Source: Arthrobacter agilis (GTDB taxonomy: Bacteria > Actinomycetota > Actinomycetes > Actinomycetales > Micrococcaceae). From it: a stretch of 64,000 bases of DNA. Shown in pieces: positions 1 through 7,386 of the stretch (positions within the stretch are counted from its first letter, which is position 1; the number at the start of each line of letters is the position of its first letter). The stretch covers positions 124,001 through 188,000 of the forward strand of contig NZ_JAUSXO010000001.1 of the NCBI RefSeq assembly GCF_030816075.1, written 5' to 3'. The notes beneath the pieces are model-generated. The model worked only from the letters and a program-made list of their open reading frames with translations, was not told the origin of the DNA and made no database searches. The position numbers and the translations under genes are program-made.

Positions 1-130
1 TGACCTTGCCCTGCAGCCTGCCCTGCATGTCGGTGAAGGCCAGCACCACGGAGTCGACCTCGCCCGACTCGATGGCGGACGTGAGCTGCTCGACGGTGAG
101 CATTCGTTCGTTGCGCGGGTGCGGCTGCAT
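1..130 (-). CDS. Glutamine-synthetase-like (gamma-glutamylation) enzyme, N-terminal 43 codons only
   Basis: Only the start of this gene is in the window; the rest lies beyond base 1. The ATG at 130-128 has a GGAAAGAG ribosome site upstream. Residues 31-42 read AFTDMQGRLQGK, the beta-grasp signature of the class of glutamine synthetase relatives that ligate glutamate to amines (PuuA, actinobacterial GlnA3/GlnA4 types). The gene is 48 bp downstream of, and on the same strand as, an ethanolamine-type amino-acid/amine permease, so the two are probably co-transcribed. The inferred role is gamma-glutamylation of an imported amine such as ethanolamine or a polyamine. The substrate cannot be read from this fragment, and a true ammonium-assimilating enzyme is less likely given the neighbour. 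Confidence 0.78.
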   Translation of the reverse strand, partial: MQPHPRNERMLTVEQLTSAIESGEVDSVVLAFTDMQGRLQGKV

Positions 131-178
131 GGTTCTCTTTCCGGTGATCGGGCAGGGCGGTGGGCGTGCGGTGAACGG

Positions 179-1612
179 TCAGGTGAGGGTCGATCCCTCC
201 TTCTCGAGCAGGGCGAATTCCTCCTCGGGGGCGCTCGCGACGAGGTGGTGCCGGCTGTAGAACCAGAAGTACGCGAGTGCGGCCAGGAAGACGGCGGCGG
301 TGATGGAGGCCGCGAGGATGTCGACGAAGAACGTGGCCACGAGGGCGATCACGGCCAGCACCAGGGCGATACCGGTGGTCACCACGCCTCCCGGGGTGCG
401 GTACCCGCGCTCCAGGCCGGGTTCCCGCACGCGCAGCAGGATGTGCGAGAGGTTCAGCAGCACATAGGACACGGTGGCTCCGAAGACGGCGATGTTGATG
501 AGCAGCCCGCCGTTGCCGGTGAGGGCGGCGAGCAGGAAGCCGATGGTCCCGGGGACCAGCAGGGCCACCCAGGGGGTGTGGCGCTTCGAGGTCAGCGAGA
601 GGAACCGCGGTAGGTAGCCGGCCCGGGAGAGCGCGAAGAGTTGCCGGGAGTACGCGTAGACGATGGAGAAGAAGCTCGCCACGAGACCTGCGAGCCCCGC
701 GTAGTTCACGAAGTCCGCGAGGACGGAGCTTCCTCCCGCGGCCGCGCGCAGGGCCTCGGGCAGGGGCGAGTCGGAGCTGCCCATCGCCTCGGAGCCGGCA
801 GCTCCGGGCACCAGGACGAGCATGAGCGACCCGAAGACGAGCAGCAGGAGCATGGCCACGATGATGCCGCGCGGCATGTCGCGCTTCGGGTCGTTGGACT
901 CCTCGGCGGCCAGCGGCACGCCCTCGATGGCGAGGAAGAACCAGATGCCGAACACCAGGGCGGCCAGCACGCCGGAGAAGCCGTAGGGCAGGAAGGCCGA
1001 GGAGCCCACGGAGCCGTCGGGCACGATGTCGAAGAGGTTCGCCGGCTCGAAGTGCGGTACGAGCCCGACGACGGTCGCGACCAGGGCGATGACGGCCACG
1101 ATCGTGATGCCGAAGATCAGTTTCAGGGCCTCGCCCACCCCGTACAGGTGGATCCCGATGAAGATGACGTAGGTGACGAGGTAGACGGGCCAGGAGTTCG
1201 TGATGCCGAACAGGCCGAGAGCCTCGATGTAGCCCCCGATGAAGGTCGCGATGGCCGCGGGGGCGACGGCGTACTCGATGAGGACGGCCATGCCCGTCGC
1301 GAAGCCGCCGAGCGGGCCGAGGGCTCGCCGGGCGAACCCGTACCCGGCGCCCGCCGTCGGGAGCGTGGAGGACATCTCGGCGAGGCCGAACACCATGCAC
1401 GTGTACATGATGCCCATGAGGATGAAGGCGATGAGCAGACCGCCCCACCCGCCCTCGGCGAGCCCGAGGTTCCAGCCGGAGAAGTCGCCGGAGATGACGT
1501 AGGCGACGCCGAGGCCGGCCAGCAGGACCCACCCGGCTGCCCCGCTCTTCAGGCTTCGCTGCCTGAGGTACTTGTCGTCGACGGCGGTGTAGTCGATGTT
1601 CCTGCGTGCCAC
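179..1612 (-). CDS. eat: Ethanolamine/amino-acid permease (APC superfamily, Eat-like)
   Basis: A 477-residue integral membrane carrier with about twelve hydrophobic helices. After a short polar N-terminus comes GWVLLAGLGVAYVISGDFSGWN, the unwound first helix typical of APC-type ethanolamine permeases, followed by the GLAEMSSTLPTAGAGYGFARRALGP segment. The chosen start is the GTG at 1612-1610 because an AGGGG ribosome site lies just upstream and the protein then has normal family length; the same frame stays open upstream but there it shows no family sequence. It lies upstream of a glutamine-synthetase-like gene and is divergent from a FadR-type regulator. Together these suggest uptake of ethanolamine or another amine followed by gamma-glutamylation. 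Other amine or amino-acid substrates are possible. Confidence 0.85.
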   Translation of the reverse strand: MARRNIDYTAVDDKYLRQRSLKSGAAGWVLLAGLGVAYVISGDFSGWNLGLAEGGWGGLLIAFILMGIMYTCMVFGLAEMSSTLPTAGAGYGFARRALGPLGGFATGMAVLIEYAVAPAAIATFIGGYIEALGLFGITNSWPVYLVTYVIFIGIHLYGVGEALKLIFGITIVAVIALVATVVGLVPHFEPANLFDIVPDGSVGSSAFLPYGFSGVLAALVFGIWFFLAIEGVPLAAEESNDPKRDMPRGIIVAMLLLLVFGSLMLVLVPGAAGSEAMGSSDSPLPEALRAAAGGSSVLADFVNYAGLAGLVASFFSIVYAYSRQLFALSRAGYLPRFLSLTSKRHTPWVALLVPGTIGFLLAALTGNGGLLINIAVFGATVSYVLLNLSHILLRVREPGLERGYRTPGGVVTTGIALVLAVIALVATFFVDILAASITAAVFLAALAYFWFYSRHHLVASAPEEEFALLEKEGSTLT

Positions 1613-1709
1613 GGGTACCCCTAGGGACGGGCGGATGGAGCGGGCTGTAGCGCGGCCTCCCTCGGTGCGACGGACCGGCACCGGGACGACGATGGGACGG
1701 CGGGAATTC

Positions 1710-1733
1710 CAATGGAGTGTTATCAGTCCATTG
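1710..1733. promoter_or_regulatory. Inverted repeat, probable operator of the FadR-like regulator
   Basis: Seven-base arms CAATGGA (1710-1716) and TCCATTG (1727-1733) are separated by ten bases. The repeat lies in the intergenic region between the divergent permease and regulator genes, just downstream of a possible minus-strand promoter, where a bound repressor would block permease transcription. Assignment to the adjacent regulator is inference. Confidence 0.5.
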
Positions 1734-1742
1734 AGTGCCCCC

Positions 1743-1771
1743 ATGATTGACCCCGGCGCAGGGTTCGTCAA
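1743..1771 (-). promoter_or_regulatory. Possible promoter of the permease/glutamine-synthetase-like operon
   Basis: On the minus strand TTGACG (1771-1766) is followed after 17 bases by AATCAT (1748-1743), four of six matches to a -10 box. The proposed start site falls next to the inverted repeat at 1710-1733. Confidence 0.35.
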
Positions 1772-1837
1772 GGGCCCGGGATGCGGCTGCCCGCAGCAGT
1801 CGGCACGCGCGCCGGCAGCCCTGCGTAAGCTGGAACG

Positions 1838-2569
1838 ATGCACCGACCCGCTGATCCGGCGTTCGGGCTCATCCAGCCGGTACGGAAAGGGAACGCGTTC
1901 GAGGAGACCGTCGAACGCCTCCTGCACGCGATCAAGCTGGGGGTCTTCCCCGCCGGGACGCGGCTTCCCCCGGAGCGGGACCTGGCGGAGCACCTCGGCG
2001 TGTCCCGCTCCACGCTGCGGGACGGCCTGGCGGATCTGCAGACCGCCGGCTACCTCACCATCCAGCGCGGCCGCTACGGGGGCGCGACCGTCCGTGGAGA
2101 CCTGCCGAGCGGCACCGACGGGCCGGGCGGGGTGCTCCCGAAGCGGGCCGAGGTCGAGGACGCCCTCACCTTCCGGGCGGTCATCGAACCCGCCGCTGCG
2201 CGCCTGGCCGCACAGGCAGGGCCCTCCGAGGCGGCACGGACCCACCTCCTGGAATCGCTGACCGCCGTGACGGACGCCGACGCCGCACGGTACCGGCCCC
2301 TGGACGGCCGGCTGCACCTCGCCATCGCCGAACTCGCGGGTTCACCGTCCCTGACGCTCGCCGTCGCCCAGGCGCGGTCCCGCACCAACGACCTGCTGGA
2401 CCGGATCCCCTTCCTCGCCGTCAACCTCCACCACTCGAACCGTCAGCACGCCGCGATCGTCAAGGCCGTGCTCGGGGGCCACCCGGAGCGGGCGCAGGAG
2501 GCGATGACGGCGCATCTGGACGGCACGGCCGCTCTGCTGCGGGGATTCCTCCTCGACGAGACCGGGTGA
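1838..2569 (+). CDS. FadR/GntR-family transcriptional regulator
   Basis: A 243-residue regulator. Residues about 19-85 form a GntR winged helix with the typical LPPERDLAEHLGVSRSTLRDGL recognition region. The rest is an all-helical FCD ligand domain with the pattern of FadR-subfamily proteins (FRAVIEPAAARLAA, then LDGRLHLAIAELAG, where Asp and His can bind a metal or carboxylate ligand, and HHSNRQHAAIVKAVLGG). It is transcribed away from the amine permease and glutamine-synthetase-like genes, and the intergenic region contains an inverted repeat, so it is likely their local, probably effector-relieved, repressor. The effector is unknown. Confidence 0.85.
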   Translation: MHRPADPAFGLIQPVRKGNAFEETVERLLHAIKLGVFPAGTRLPPERDLAEHLGVSRSTLRDGLADLQTAGYLTIQRGRYGGATVRGDLPSGTDGPGGVLPKRAEVEDALTFRAVIEPAAARLAAQAGPSEAARTHLLESLTAVTDADAARYRPLDGRLHLAIAELAGSPSLTLAVAQARSRTNDLLDRIPFLAVNLHHSNRQHAAIVKAVLGGHPERAQEAMTAHLDGTAALLRGFLLDETG

Positions 2570-2669
2570 GGGCCAGCGGCCCGGGAAATAGATGTGTCCG
2601 GGCAACCGTTCTTCTCAGGAGACCCGTGGCACACCCCGCCGCGGTGCTGAAGAACCGGAAGGTGCACCC

Positions 2670-3659
2670 ATGTCTGTCCCCCTGTCCATCCTGGATCTCG
2701 CGCAGGTCGCCGACGGCTCGACGCCCGCCGAGACGTTCGCGTCGAGCGTGGCGCTGGCCCAGCACGCGGAGAGGTGGGGCTACCGGCGCATCTGGTATGC
2801 GGAGCACCACAACATGGGCAGCATCGCCTCCTCGGCCACGAGCGTGCTCATCGCCCACATCGCCGCGCACACCTCGACCATCCGGCTCGGCTCCGGCGGC
2901 GTCATGCTGCCCAACCACTCGCCGCTGACCATCGCGGAGCAGTTCGGCACCCTCGAGAGCCTGCACCCGGGCCGGATCGACCTCGGACTCGGGCGCGCGC
3001 CGGGCAGCGACCAGACCACGGCCCGCGCCCTGCGTCGCGATCCCATGTCCGCCGACAGCTTCCCGCAGGACGTCCTGGAGCTGCAGGGCTACCTGACCGG
3101 TGAGACGCGCGTCCCCGGGGTCCAGGCCACGCCCGGCAGGGGCACCAATGTGCCCCTGTACATCCTCGGGTCGTCGCTCTTCGGCGCCCGCCTGGCCGCA
3201 GCGCTGGGCCTGCCCTTCGCCTTCGCGTCCCACTTCGCTCCGCAGGCCCTGCAGGACGCCGCGTCGATCTACCGCCGCGAGTTCAGGCCTTCCGCCCAGG
3301 CGGAGAAGCCCCACTTCATCGCCGGCGTCAACGTCATCGCGTCCGACACCGCGAGCGATGCCCACCACGAGTTCCACGAGGCCATGCTGCGCCGTGTGAC
3401 GCTGCTCCTCGGACGCGGACAGACCTTCACGCGGGAGGAGTCCGAGGCGATCCTCGCATCCCCCGGAGGCCAGCAGATGGCGGACATGGCGCGCTACAGC
3501 GCGGTGGGGACGCCCGACGTCGTGCGGGACTACCTGGAGCGCTTCACCGCCCAGATCGAGGCGGACGAACTCATCGTCGCGACCCAGGCCGGCACCACCG
3601 AGGCATGGCTGCGATCCTTCGAACTGCTCGCCGGAGCCATGCTGCCGGTGGCCGCCTGA
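2670..3659 (+). CDS. LLM-class (luciferase-like) flavin-dependent oxidoreductase
   Basis: A 329-residue single-domain protein of the bacterial luciferase-like superfamily, subgroup often called MsnO8. It opens with [10 protein letters not shown] and carries [20 protein letters not shown], the AEHH motif that lines the flavin site, then [20 protein letters not shown] and [12 protein letters not shown]. Such proteins use reduced FMN and oxygen, or F420, on unidentified substrates. The ATG at 2670 is chosen because GGAAGG lies upstream and family homology begins there; the in-frame sequence before it is not family-like. It stands alone between a regulator and the cold-shock gene. Substrate cannot be predicted. 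Confidence 0.85.
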   Translation: MSVPLSILDLAQVADGSTPAETFASSVALAQHAERWGYRRIWYAEHHNMGSIASSATSVLIAHIAAHTSTIRLGSGGVMLPNHSPLTIAEQFGTLESLHPGRIDLGLGRAPGSDQTTARALRRDPMSADSFPQDVLELQGYLTGETRVPGVQATPGRGTNVPLYILGSSLFGARLAAALGLPFAFASHFAPQALQDAASIYRREFRPSAQAEKPHFIAGVNVIASDTASDAHHEFHEAMLRRVTLLLGRGQTFTREESEAILASPGGQQMADMARYSAVGTPDVVRDYLERFTAQIEADELIVATQAGTTEAWLRSFELLAGAMLPVAA

Positions 3660-3692
3660 AGGTCACGGAAAAAAGAACCTTGGGTCTCCTGC

Positions 3693-3722
3693 TTGCCTTT
3701 ACCCTCCCGGGTTTGGTTTAGT
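3693..3722 (+). promoter_or_regulatory. Candidate promoter of the cold-shock gene
   Basis: TTGCCT (3693-3698) and TTTAGT (3717-3722) are spaced by 18 bases. A start around 3729 would give a leader of about 140 nucleotides, the size expected for cold-shock mRNA leaders. The boxes match the consensus only partly. Confidence 0.4.
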
Positions 3723-3728
3723 GGGACG

Positions 3729-3869
3729 CAGTTGTAGTGTTGCGCATTTGTATTTCGCACGGCCTGGCCCTTGCGGGGTAGGCCGCGTCTCTGAAAGAGC
3801 GGACAAGCACGCCGCGACTGGGGCTCTCCGAAAGTCGGAGGGCGTCTGATTTTCAGAAGGATGAAAAAA
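3729..3869 (+). other. Long structured leader of the cold-shock mRNA
   Basis: The leader is less GC-rich than its surroundings and contains short hairpin-forming segments, for example CTCCG (3826-3830) pairing with CGGAG (3836-3840), just upstream of the AGAAGG ribosome site. Long leaders of this kind mediate temperature-dependent stability and translation in cspA-type genes. That function here is inferred by analogy. Confidence 0.4.
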
Positions 3870-4073
3870 ATGGCAACAGGTACCGTGAAGTGGTTCAACG
3901 CTGAAAAGGGCTTTGGATTCATTGCTCCCGACGACGGAAGCGCAGACGTGTTCGCACACTTCTCCGCCATCAATGCAAGCGGCTACCGCTCGCTCGATGA
4001 GAACCAGAAGGTCAGCTTCGACACCGAGCAGGGCCCCAAGGGTCCCCAGGCGTCGAACATCCAGCCCCTCTAA
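3870..4073 (+). CDS. cspA: Cold-shock protein, CspA family
   Basis: A 67-residue single cold-shock domain that binds single-stranded RNA and DNA and acts as an RNA chaperone. RNP1 is KGFGFI (residues 13-18) and RNP2 is DVFAHF (26-31); the length is standard. I chose ATG 3870 rather than the in-frame ATG at 3861 because AGAAGG abuts the earlier codon but is about nine bases from the later one, and the protein then starts with the conserved [10 protein letters not shown]. It is monocistronic, with a long leader and a strong terminator. Codon use is that of a highly expressed gene. Confidence 0.95.
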   Translation: MATGTVKWFNAEKGFGFIAPDDGSADVFAHFSAINASGYRSLDENQKVSFDTEQGPKGPQASNIQPL

Positions 4074-4101
4074 GGCTCGGATCTTCTACTAGATCTTCCA
4101 T

Positions 4102-4144
4102 AGAAGAAGCAGGTCGGACTTTGGTCCGGCCTGCTTCTTCTTTT
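4102..4144 (+). terminator. Rho-independent terminator of the cold-shock gene
   Basis: Arms of 18 bases (4102-4119 and 4124-4141) pair with a single G-T wobble around the loop TTTG and run into a T tract at 4141-4144. This is the best classical terminator in the window. Confidence 0.9.
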
Positions 4145-4267
4145 GGTGCCCGAGCCGCCCGCCGCCGGCCGAGGCCGCCGAGAGCCGCCGAGAGCCGGCC
4201 CGTCCGTCAGCTGCGCCCCGGGACGGATGAAAGAATGGGTCCAACCGATCCCCGACCAGGAGCGCCC

Positions 4268-4726
4268 ATGAACCCCCGCACCTTGTTCCGCACCGTCGCC
4301 GTCGCGGAGGCGGTGACCTGGGCCTTCCTGCTGCTGGGCATGTTCCTCAAGTACGGGACGCGCTCCACCGAGGCCCTCGTGCCGCCGGCCGGTGCCGTGC
4401 ACGGGTTCGTGTTCCTCTGCTTCGTCGTCACCCTCGTCTTCGTCTGGATCAACCAGCGCTGGTCCGCACTCACCGGCCTGCTCGGACTCTGCTCCGCGAT
4501 CGTCCCGTTCGCCACGATCCCGTACGAGCGGTGGATTGAGCGCCGCGGACAGCTCGCCGGAGCGTGGCGGCTCGCTCCGGGTGCCGAGACGCCACGGAAC
4601 CCCGTCGAGCGCGTGCAGGCGTGGGTGCTCCGGAGCCCGCTCGTCGCCCTGCTTGTCGCGGTGGCCGGGATCTCCGTGGTCTTCTCCGTCCTGCTGCTCG
4701 TCGGCCCGCCCGGGTCCTCGAGCTGA
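4268..4726 (+). CDS. DUF3817-domain integral membrane protein
   Basis: A 152-residue membrane protein. The N-terminal RTVAVAEAVTWAFLLLGMFLKY and following hydrophobic segments match the DUF3817 family (YdzA-like), with about three helices in the first 90 residues and one more at the C-terminus. ATG 4268 has AGGAG upstream. The loop ATIPYERWIERRGQL between helices is typical of actinobacterial members. It is followed six bases later by two small conserved genes, probably one transcript. Function unknown. Confidence 0.8.
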   Translation: MNPRTLFRTVAVAEAVTWAFLLLGMFLKYGTRSTEALVPPAGAVHGFVFLCFVVTLVFVWINQRWSALTGLLGLCSAIVPFATIPYERWIERRGQLAGAWRLAPGAETPRNPVERVQAWVLRSPLVALLVAVAGISVVFSVLLLVGPPGSSS

Positions 4727-4732
4727 GGGACC

Positions 4733-5125
4733 ATGGCCGACCTCTCGAACACCACCGATGACGATCGCTTCTTCCTCCACGGCGGGCGCCGCTGGCGGAA
4801 GACCGACCCCTCGCTGCCCGACGACGTGAAGGTACGCCTCATGTCCCATCTCGGGCGTGGCCGCTCGGGTGTGCGCAACAGCGCCAAGGGCGACGACGGT
4901 TCGGCACTGCCGCGCGCACGACGCACCGTCCAGCTCGCCAAGGAGGGACTCGGCGAACGGGGGACACCCTGGTGGGAGCAGTCCGCCGCCGAGCGCAAGG
5001 CCCGCTGGACCGCGGCGCTGAAGGCCCTCGACGCGCTGCACCCACCGCGGCCCGTGCCGTCGGACGACGACCGGGCGGTCCCGAAGCGCGGGAACCCGAC
5101 CGGGCAGCGCGCAGGCGATGCCTGA
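4733..5125 (+). CDS. Small conserved actinobacterial protein (often labelled biopolymer transporter Tol)
   Basis: A 130-residue hydrophilic protein without signal peptide or membrane helix. From memory of similar actinobacterial proteins it carries the conserved pattern GRRWRKTDPSLPDDV, a basic middle part and VQLAKEGLGERGTPWWEQS, followed by a tail rich in Pro and Arg. Such proteins are sometimes annotated as biopolymer transporter Tol, but nothing in the sequence supports a transport role. It starts six bases after the DUF3817 gene and overlaps the next gene by eight bases, so the pair is translationally coupled. Confidence 0.65.
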   Translation: MADLSNTTDDDRFFLHGGRRWRKTDPSLPDDVKVRLMSHLGRGRSGVRNSAKGDDGSALPRARRTVQLAKEGLGERGTPWWEQSAAERKARWTAALKALDALHPPRPVPSDDDRAVPKRGNPTGQRAGDA

Positions 5126-5381
5126 CCACCCGTCCGCGGACGAACTGCGCGCCGAGATCCTGCGCATCGCCGAGCAGCGGGGGAGCGACAAGACGCTGTG
5201 CCCGTCCGAGGCCGCGCGCGGTCTCGGCGGCGACACGTGGCGGGACCTGATGCCCGAGGCACGCCGCATCGCGTTCGACCTGGCGGGGGAGGGGCTGGTG
5301 GACGTGACCCAGCACGGCGACCGCGTGGAACCCGGTGTCCGCGGTCCCATCCGCATCCGCTGGGTCGGGGAGCCGGGCTAG
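5118..5381 (+). CDS. DUF3253 protein
   Basis: An 87-residue protein of the DUF3253 family: an N-terminal helical part (LRAEILRIAEQRGSDKTLCPSEAARGL) followed by DTWRDLMPEARRIAFDLAGEG and a C-terminal wing-like RGPIRIRW. The layout resembles a small winged helix, so nucleic-acid binding is conceivable but unproven. The start codon overlaps the end of the preceding gene, implying coupled expression. A hairpin follows. Confidence 0.8.
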   Translation: MPDHPSADELRAEILRIAEQRGSDKTLCPSEAARGLGGDTWRDLMPEARRIAFDLAGEGLVDVTQHGDRVEPGVRGPIRIRWVGEPG

Positions 5382-5418
5382 GGCGTCGTCCCGCACGGCG
5401 CTGCCTGCCGGACAGCGG

Positions 5419-5453
5419 ACGACGGCGCCTCCCGGAAGGGGAGACGCCGTCGT
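5419..5453. terminator. Bidirectional terminator hairpin
   Basis: Arms ACGACGGCG (5419-5427) and CGCCGTCGT (5445-5453) enclose a shorter TCCC/GGGA pair. It sits between the converging DUF3253 gene and ABC permease operon. There is no clear T tract. Confidence 0.55.
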
Positions 5454-5480
5454 TCCGTGTGCTGCAGGGAGGCCCTGGTG

Positions 5481-6407
5481 CTACTGGCCGCCGAGGCCCG
5501 AGGTGGCGAAGCCCTTCACGATCTGGCGCTGGAAGAGCATGAACACGATCAGCAGCGGCAGGGCCGCGAGGATGGCGCTGGCCATGGTCTGCGCGTACTG
5601 CACACCGAAGGCGTTCCTGATCGTCGCAAGGCCCACGGGCAGCGTCAGGAGGTCCGGGTTGTTGATCACGATGAACGGCCACAGGAAGTTGTTCCACGCG
5701 CCGATGAACACGAAGATCGAGACCGCGATCAGGATGGGGCGCGAGAGCGGCAGCACGATGGTCATGAACGTGCGGAGCCTTGAGGCGCCGTCGAGCCGCG
5801 CGGCCTCCTCGAGCTCGATGGGCACGGTGTCGAAGAAGTTCTTCAGGATGAACACCATCATGGGCGCCACGATCTGCGGGAGGATGATGCCCGGGTACGT
5901 GTCGATGAGCCGCAGGGCGTTCATCTGCTGGAACAGCGGCACGATCAGGATCTGGCCGGGCACCATGATCGAGGCGATCGTGACGGCGTAGAGCCACTTG
6001 CGGCCGCGGAAGGTGGTGCGCGAGAAGCCGTACGCCGCGAGGGCGGAGATGGCCACGGTCAGCACCGTCACCACCACGGAGACGATGAACGAGTTCATCA
6101 TCCAGATGGGGACGTCGCCCGCGGCGATGACGGCCCGGTAGGACTCGAGCGTCAGTCCCTCCCGCGGGAGGACGGCGAAGTCCGCGTTGGACGCGTCCGA
6201 TTCCTTCTTGAGCGAGGTCAGGATGGCCCAGAAGAGGGGGACGAGCCAGAGGGCGGCAGCGATCACGAGGGCGATGATGCCGACGGCCAGGACGCCCTTG
6301 TTCTTGCCGACGGTCGCGGCGAGCGTCTTGTTGCGCTCGTTGCGCGTCTCGTCGGCCTTCGAGAGGGGGCGGACCGATGTCACGGTCGAGGTTCCGGTCG
6401 AGGACAT
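5481..6407 (-). CDS. Carbohydrate ABC transporter permease (MalG type)
   Basis: A 308-residue inner-membrane permease with six predicted helices. The EAA loop, which contacts the ATPase, reads EEAARLDGASRLRTFMTIVLPLSRP. The C-terminal helices contain IFVFIGAWNNFLWPF, typical of CUT1 MalG-like subunits. It starts one base after the stop of the second permease gene and is the last gene of the binding-protein/permease/permease operon. No ATPase is encoded nearby, so it presumably uses a shared MsiK-type ATPase encoded elsewhere. The substrate is probably the sugar released or supplied for the GH2 enzyme on the other side of lacI. Confidence 0.92.
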   Translation of the reverse strand: MSSTGTSTVTSVRPLSKADETRNERNKTLAATVGKNKGVLAVGIIALVIAAALWLVPLFWAILTSLKKESDASNADFAVLPREGLTLESYRAVIAAGDVPIWMMNSFIVSVVVTVLTVAISALAAYGFSRTTFRGRKWLYAVTIASIMVPGQILIVPLFQQMNALRLIDTYPGIILPQIVAPMMVFILKNFFDTVPIELEEAARLDGASRLRTFMTIVLPLSRPILIAVSIFVFIGAWNNFLWPFIVINNPDLLTLPVGLATIRNAFGVQYAQTMASAILAALPLLIVFMLFQRQIVKGFATSGLGGQ

Positions 6408-6408
6408 G

Positions 6409-7371
6409 TCAGGCCGACTTTCTGTTCATCACGCGGAGCTGGACGATGGAGATGACGATGATCAGGGCGAAGAAGAGGTACGAGATCGCCGACGCGTAGC
6501 CGAGGCGGTAGCCGGTGAAGCCGACGTCGTAGATGTACTCGAGCACCGACCGCGTGGCGCCGTTCGGCCCGCCGTTCGTGAGCAGGAAGATCTGTTCGAA
6601 GACCTTCAGCGACGCCAGGATCTGCAGCATGATGATCATCACCGTGGTGCGGTTGATCATCGGGATGGTGATGGAGAACAGTCGGCGCCACGGCCCGGCG
6701 CCGTCGATGGACGCGGCCTCGTACAGGTGGTCCGGGATGTTGTTGAGCGCGCTCAGGTACAGCAGGAAATTGAAGCCGAGGGTCCACCAGACGGTGACGA
6801 CGACCACCGAGAACATCGCCAGGCTCGCCTCGCTGAGGAACGGGATCTGGGCGAATCCGGCGCGCAGCAGCAGCCCGTTGAAGAGGCCGAAGTCCGGCTG
6901 GAACATCCACTGCCAGATCGCGACAGCCACCGAGACCGGCAGCAGGTAGGGGGCGAAGAAGGACAGGCGCCACAGCCACTGGCCCGGCAGCCCGATGTAC
7001 ACGAGGTAGGCAAGGACGAACGACAGCACCACGAGCGGCACGACGGTCAGGAGCGTGAAGATCACGGTGTTGCCGAGCGCCTGCCACAGGGCGGCGTCGC
7101 CCAGGGCCTCGGAGTAGTTGTCGAAGCCCGCGAACGCGGACCCGCTGCCGGTGAGGCTCTGGTTGGTGAAGGACATCCACAGGCCGGAGAGGATCGGCCA
7201 GATCAGGAACATCGCGAACGCGGCCGCGAACGGCAGCACGAACCAGAAGCCGCTGCGGCCCTGGATGCTGCGCGCCCGGGCGTTGGTACTGCGGGAACCG
7301 GAGGGGGCGGAGGAGGAACCACGTGCGGCGACGGGTGCCTGCGCCTCATTGCTGCTGGTCAGGGAACTCAT
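6409..7371 (-). CDS. Carbohydrate ABC transporter permease (MalF type)
   Basis: A 320-residue membrane protein with a polar, Ser- and Ala-rich N-terminus of about 40 residues and then six helices. The EAA loop is YEAASIDGAGPWRRLFSITIPMI. The segment PYLLPVSVAVAIWQWMFQPDFG is characteristic of CUT1 permeases of the UgpA/MalF kind. It lies 15 bases downstream of the substrate-binding protein gene and abuts the partner permease, so the three are one operon. Confidence 0.92.
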   Translation of the reverse strand: MSSLTSSNEAQAPVAARGSSSAPSGSRSTNARARSIQGRSGFWFVLPFAAAFAMFLIWPILSGLWMSFTNQSLTGSGSAFAGFDNYSEALGDAALWQALGNTVIFTLLTVVPLVVLSFVLAYLVYIGLPGQWLWRLSFFAPYLLPVSVAVAIWQWMFQPDFGLFNGLLLRAGFAQIPFLSEASLAMFSVVVVTVWWTLGFNFLLYLSALNNIPDHLYEAASIDGAGPWRRLFSITIPMINRTTVMIIMLQILASLKVFEQIFLLTNGGPNGATRSVLEYIYDVGFTGYRLGYASAISYLFFALIIVISIVQLRVMNRKSA

Positions 7372-7386
7372 GGCGGTGCCTCAGTC

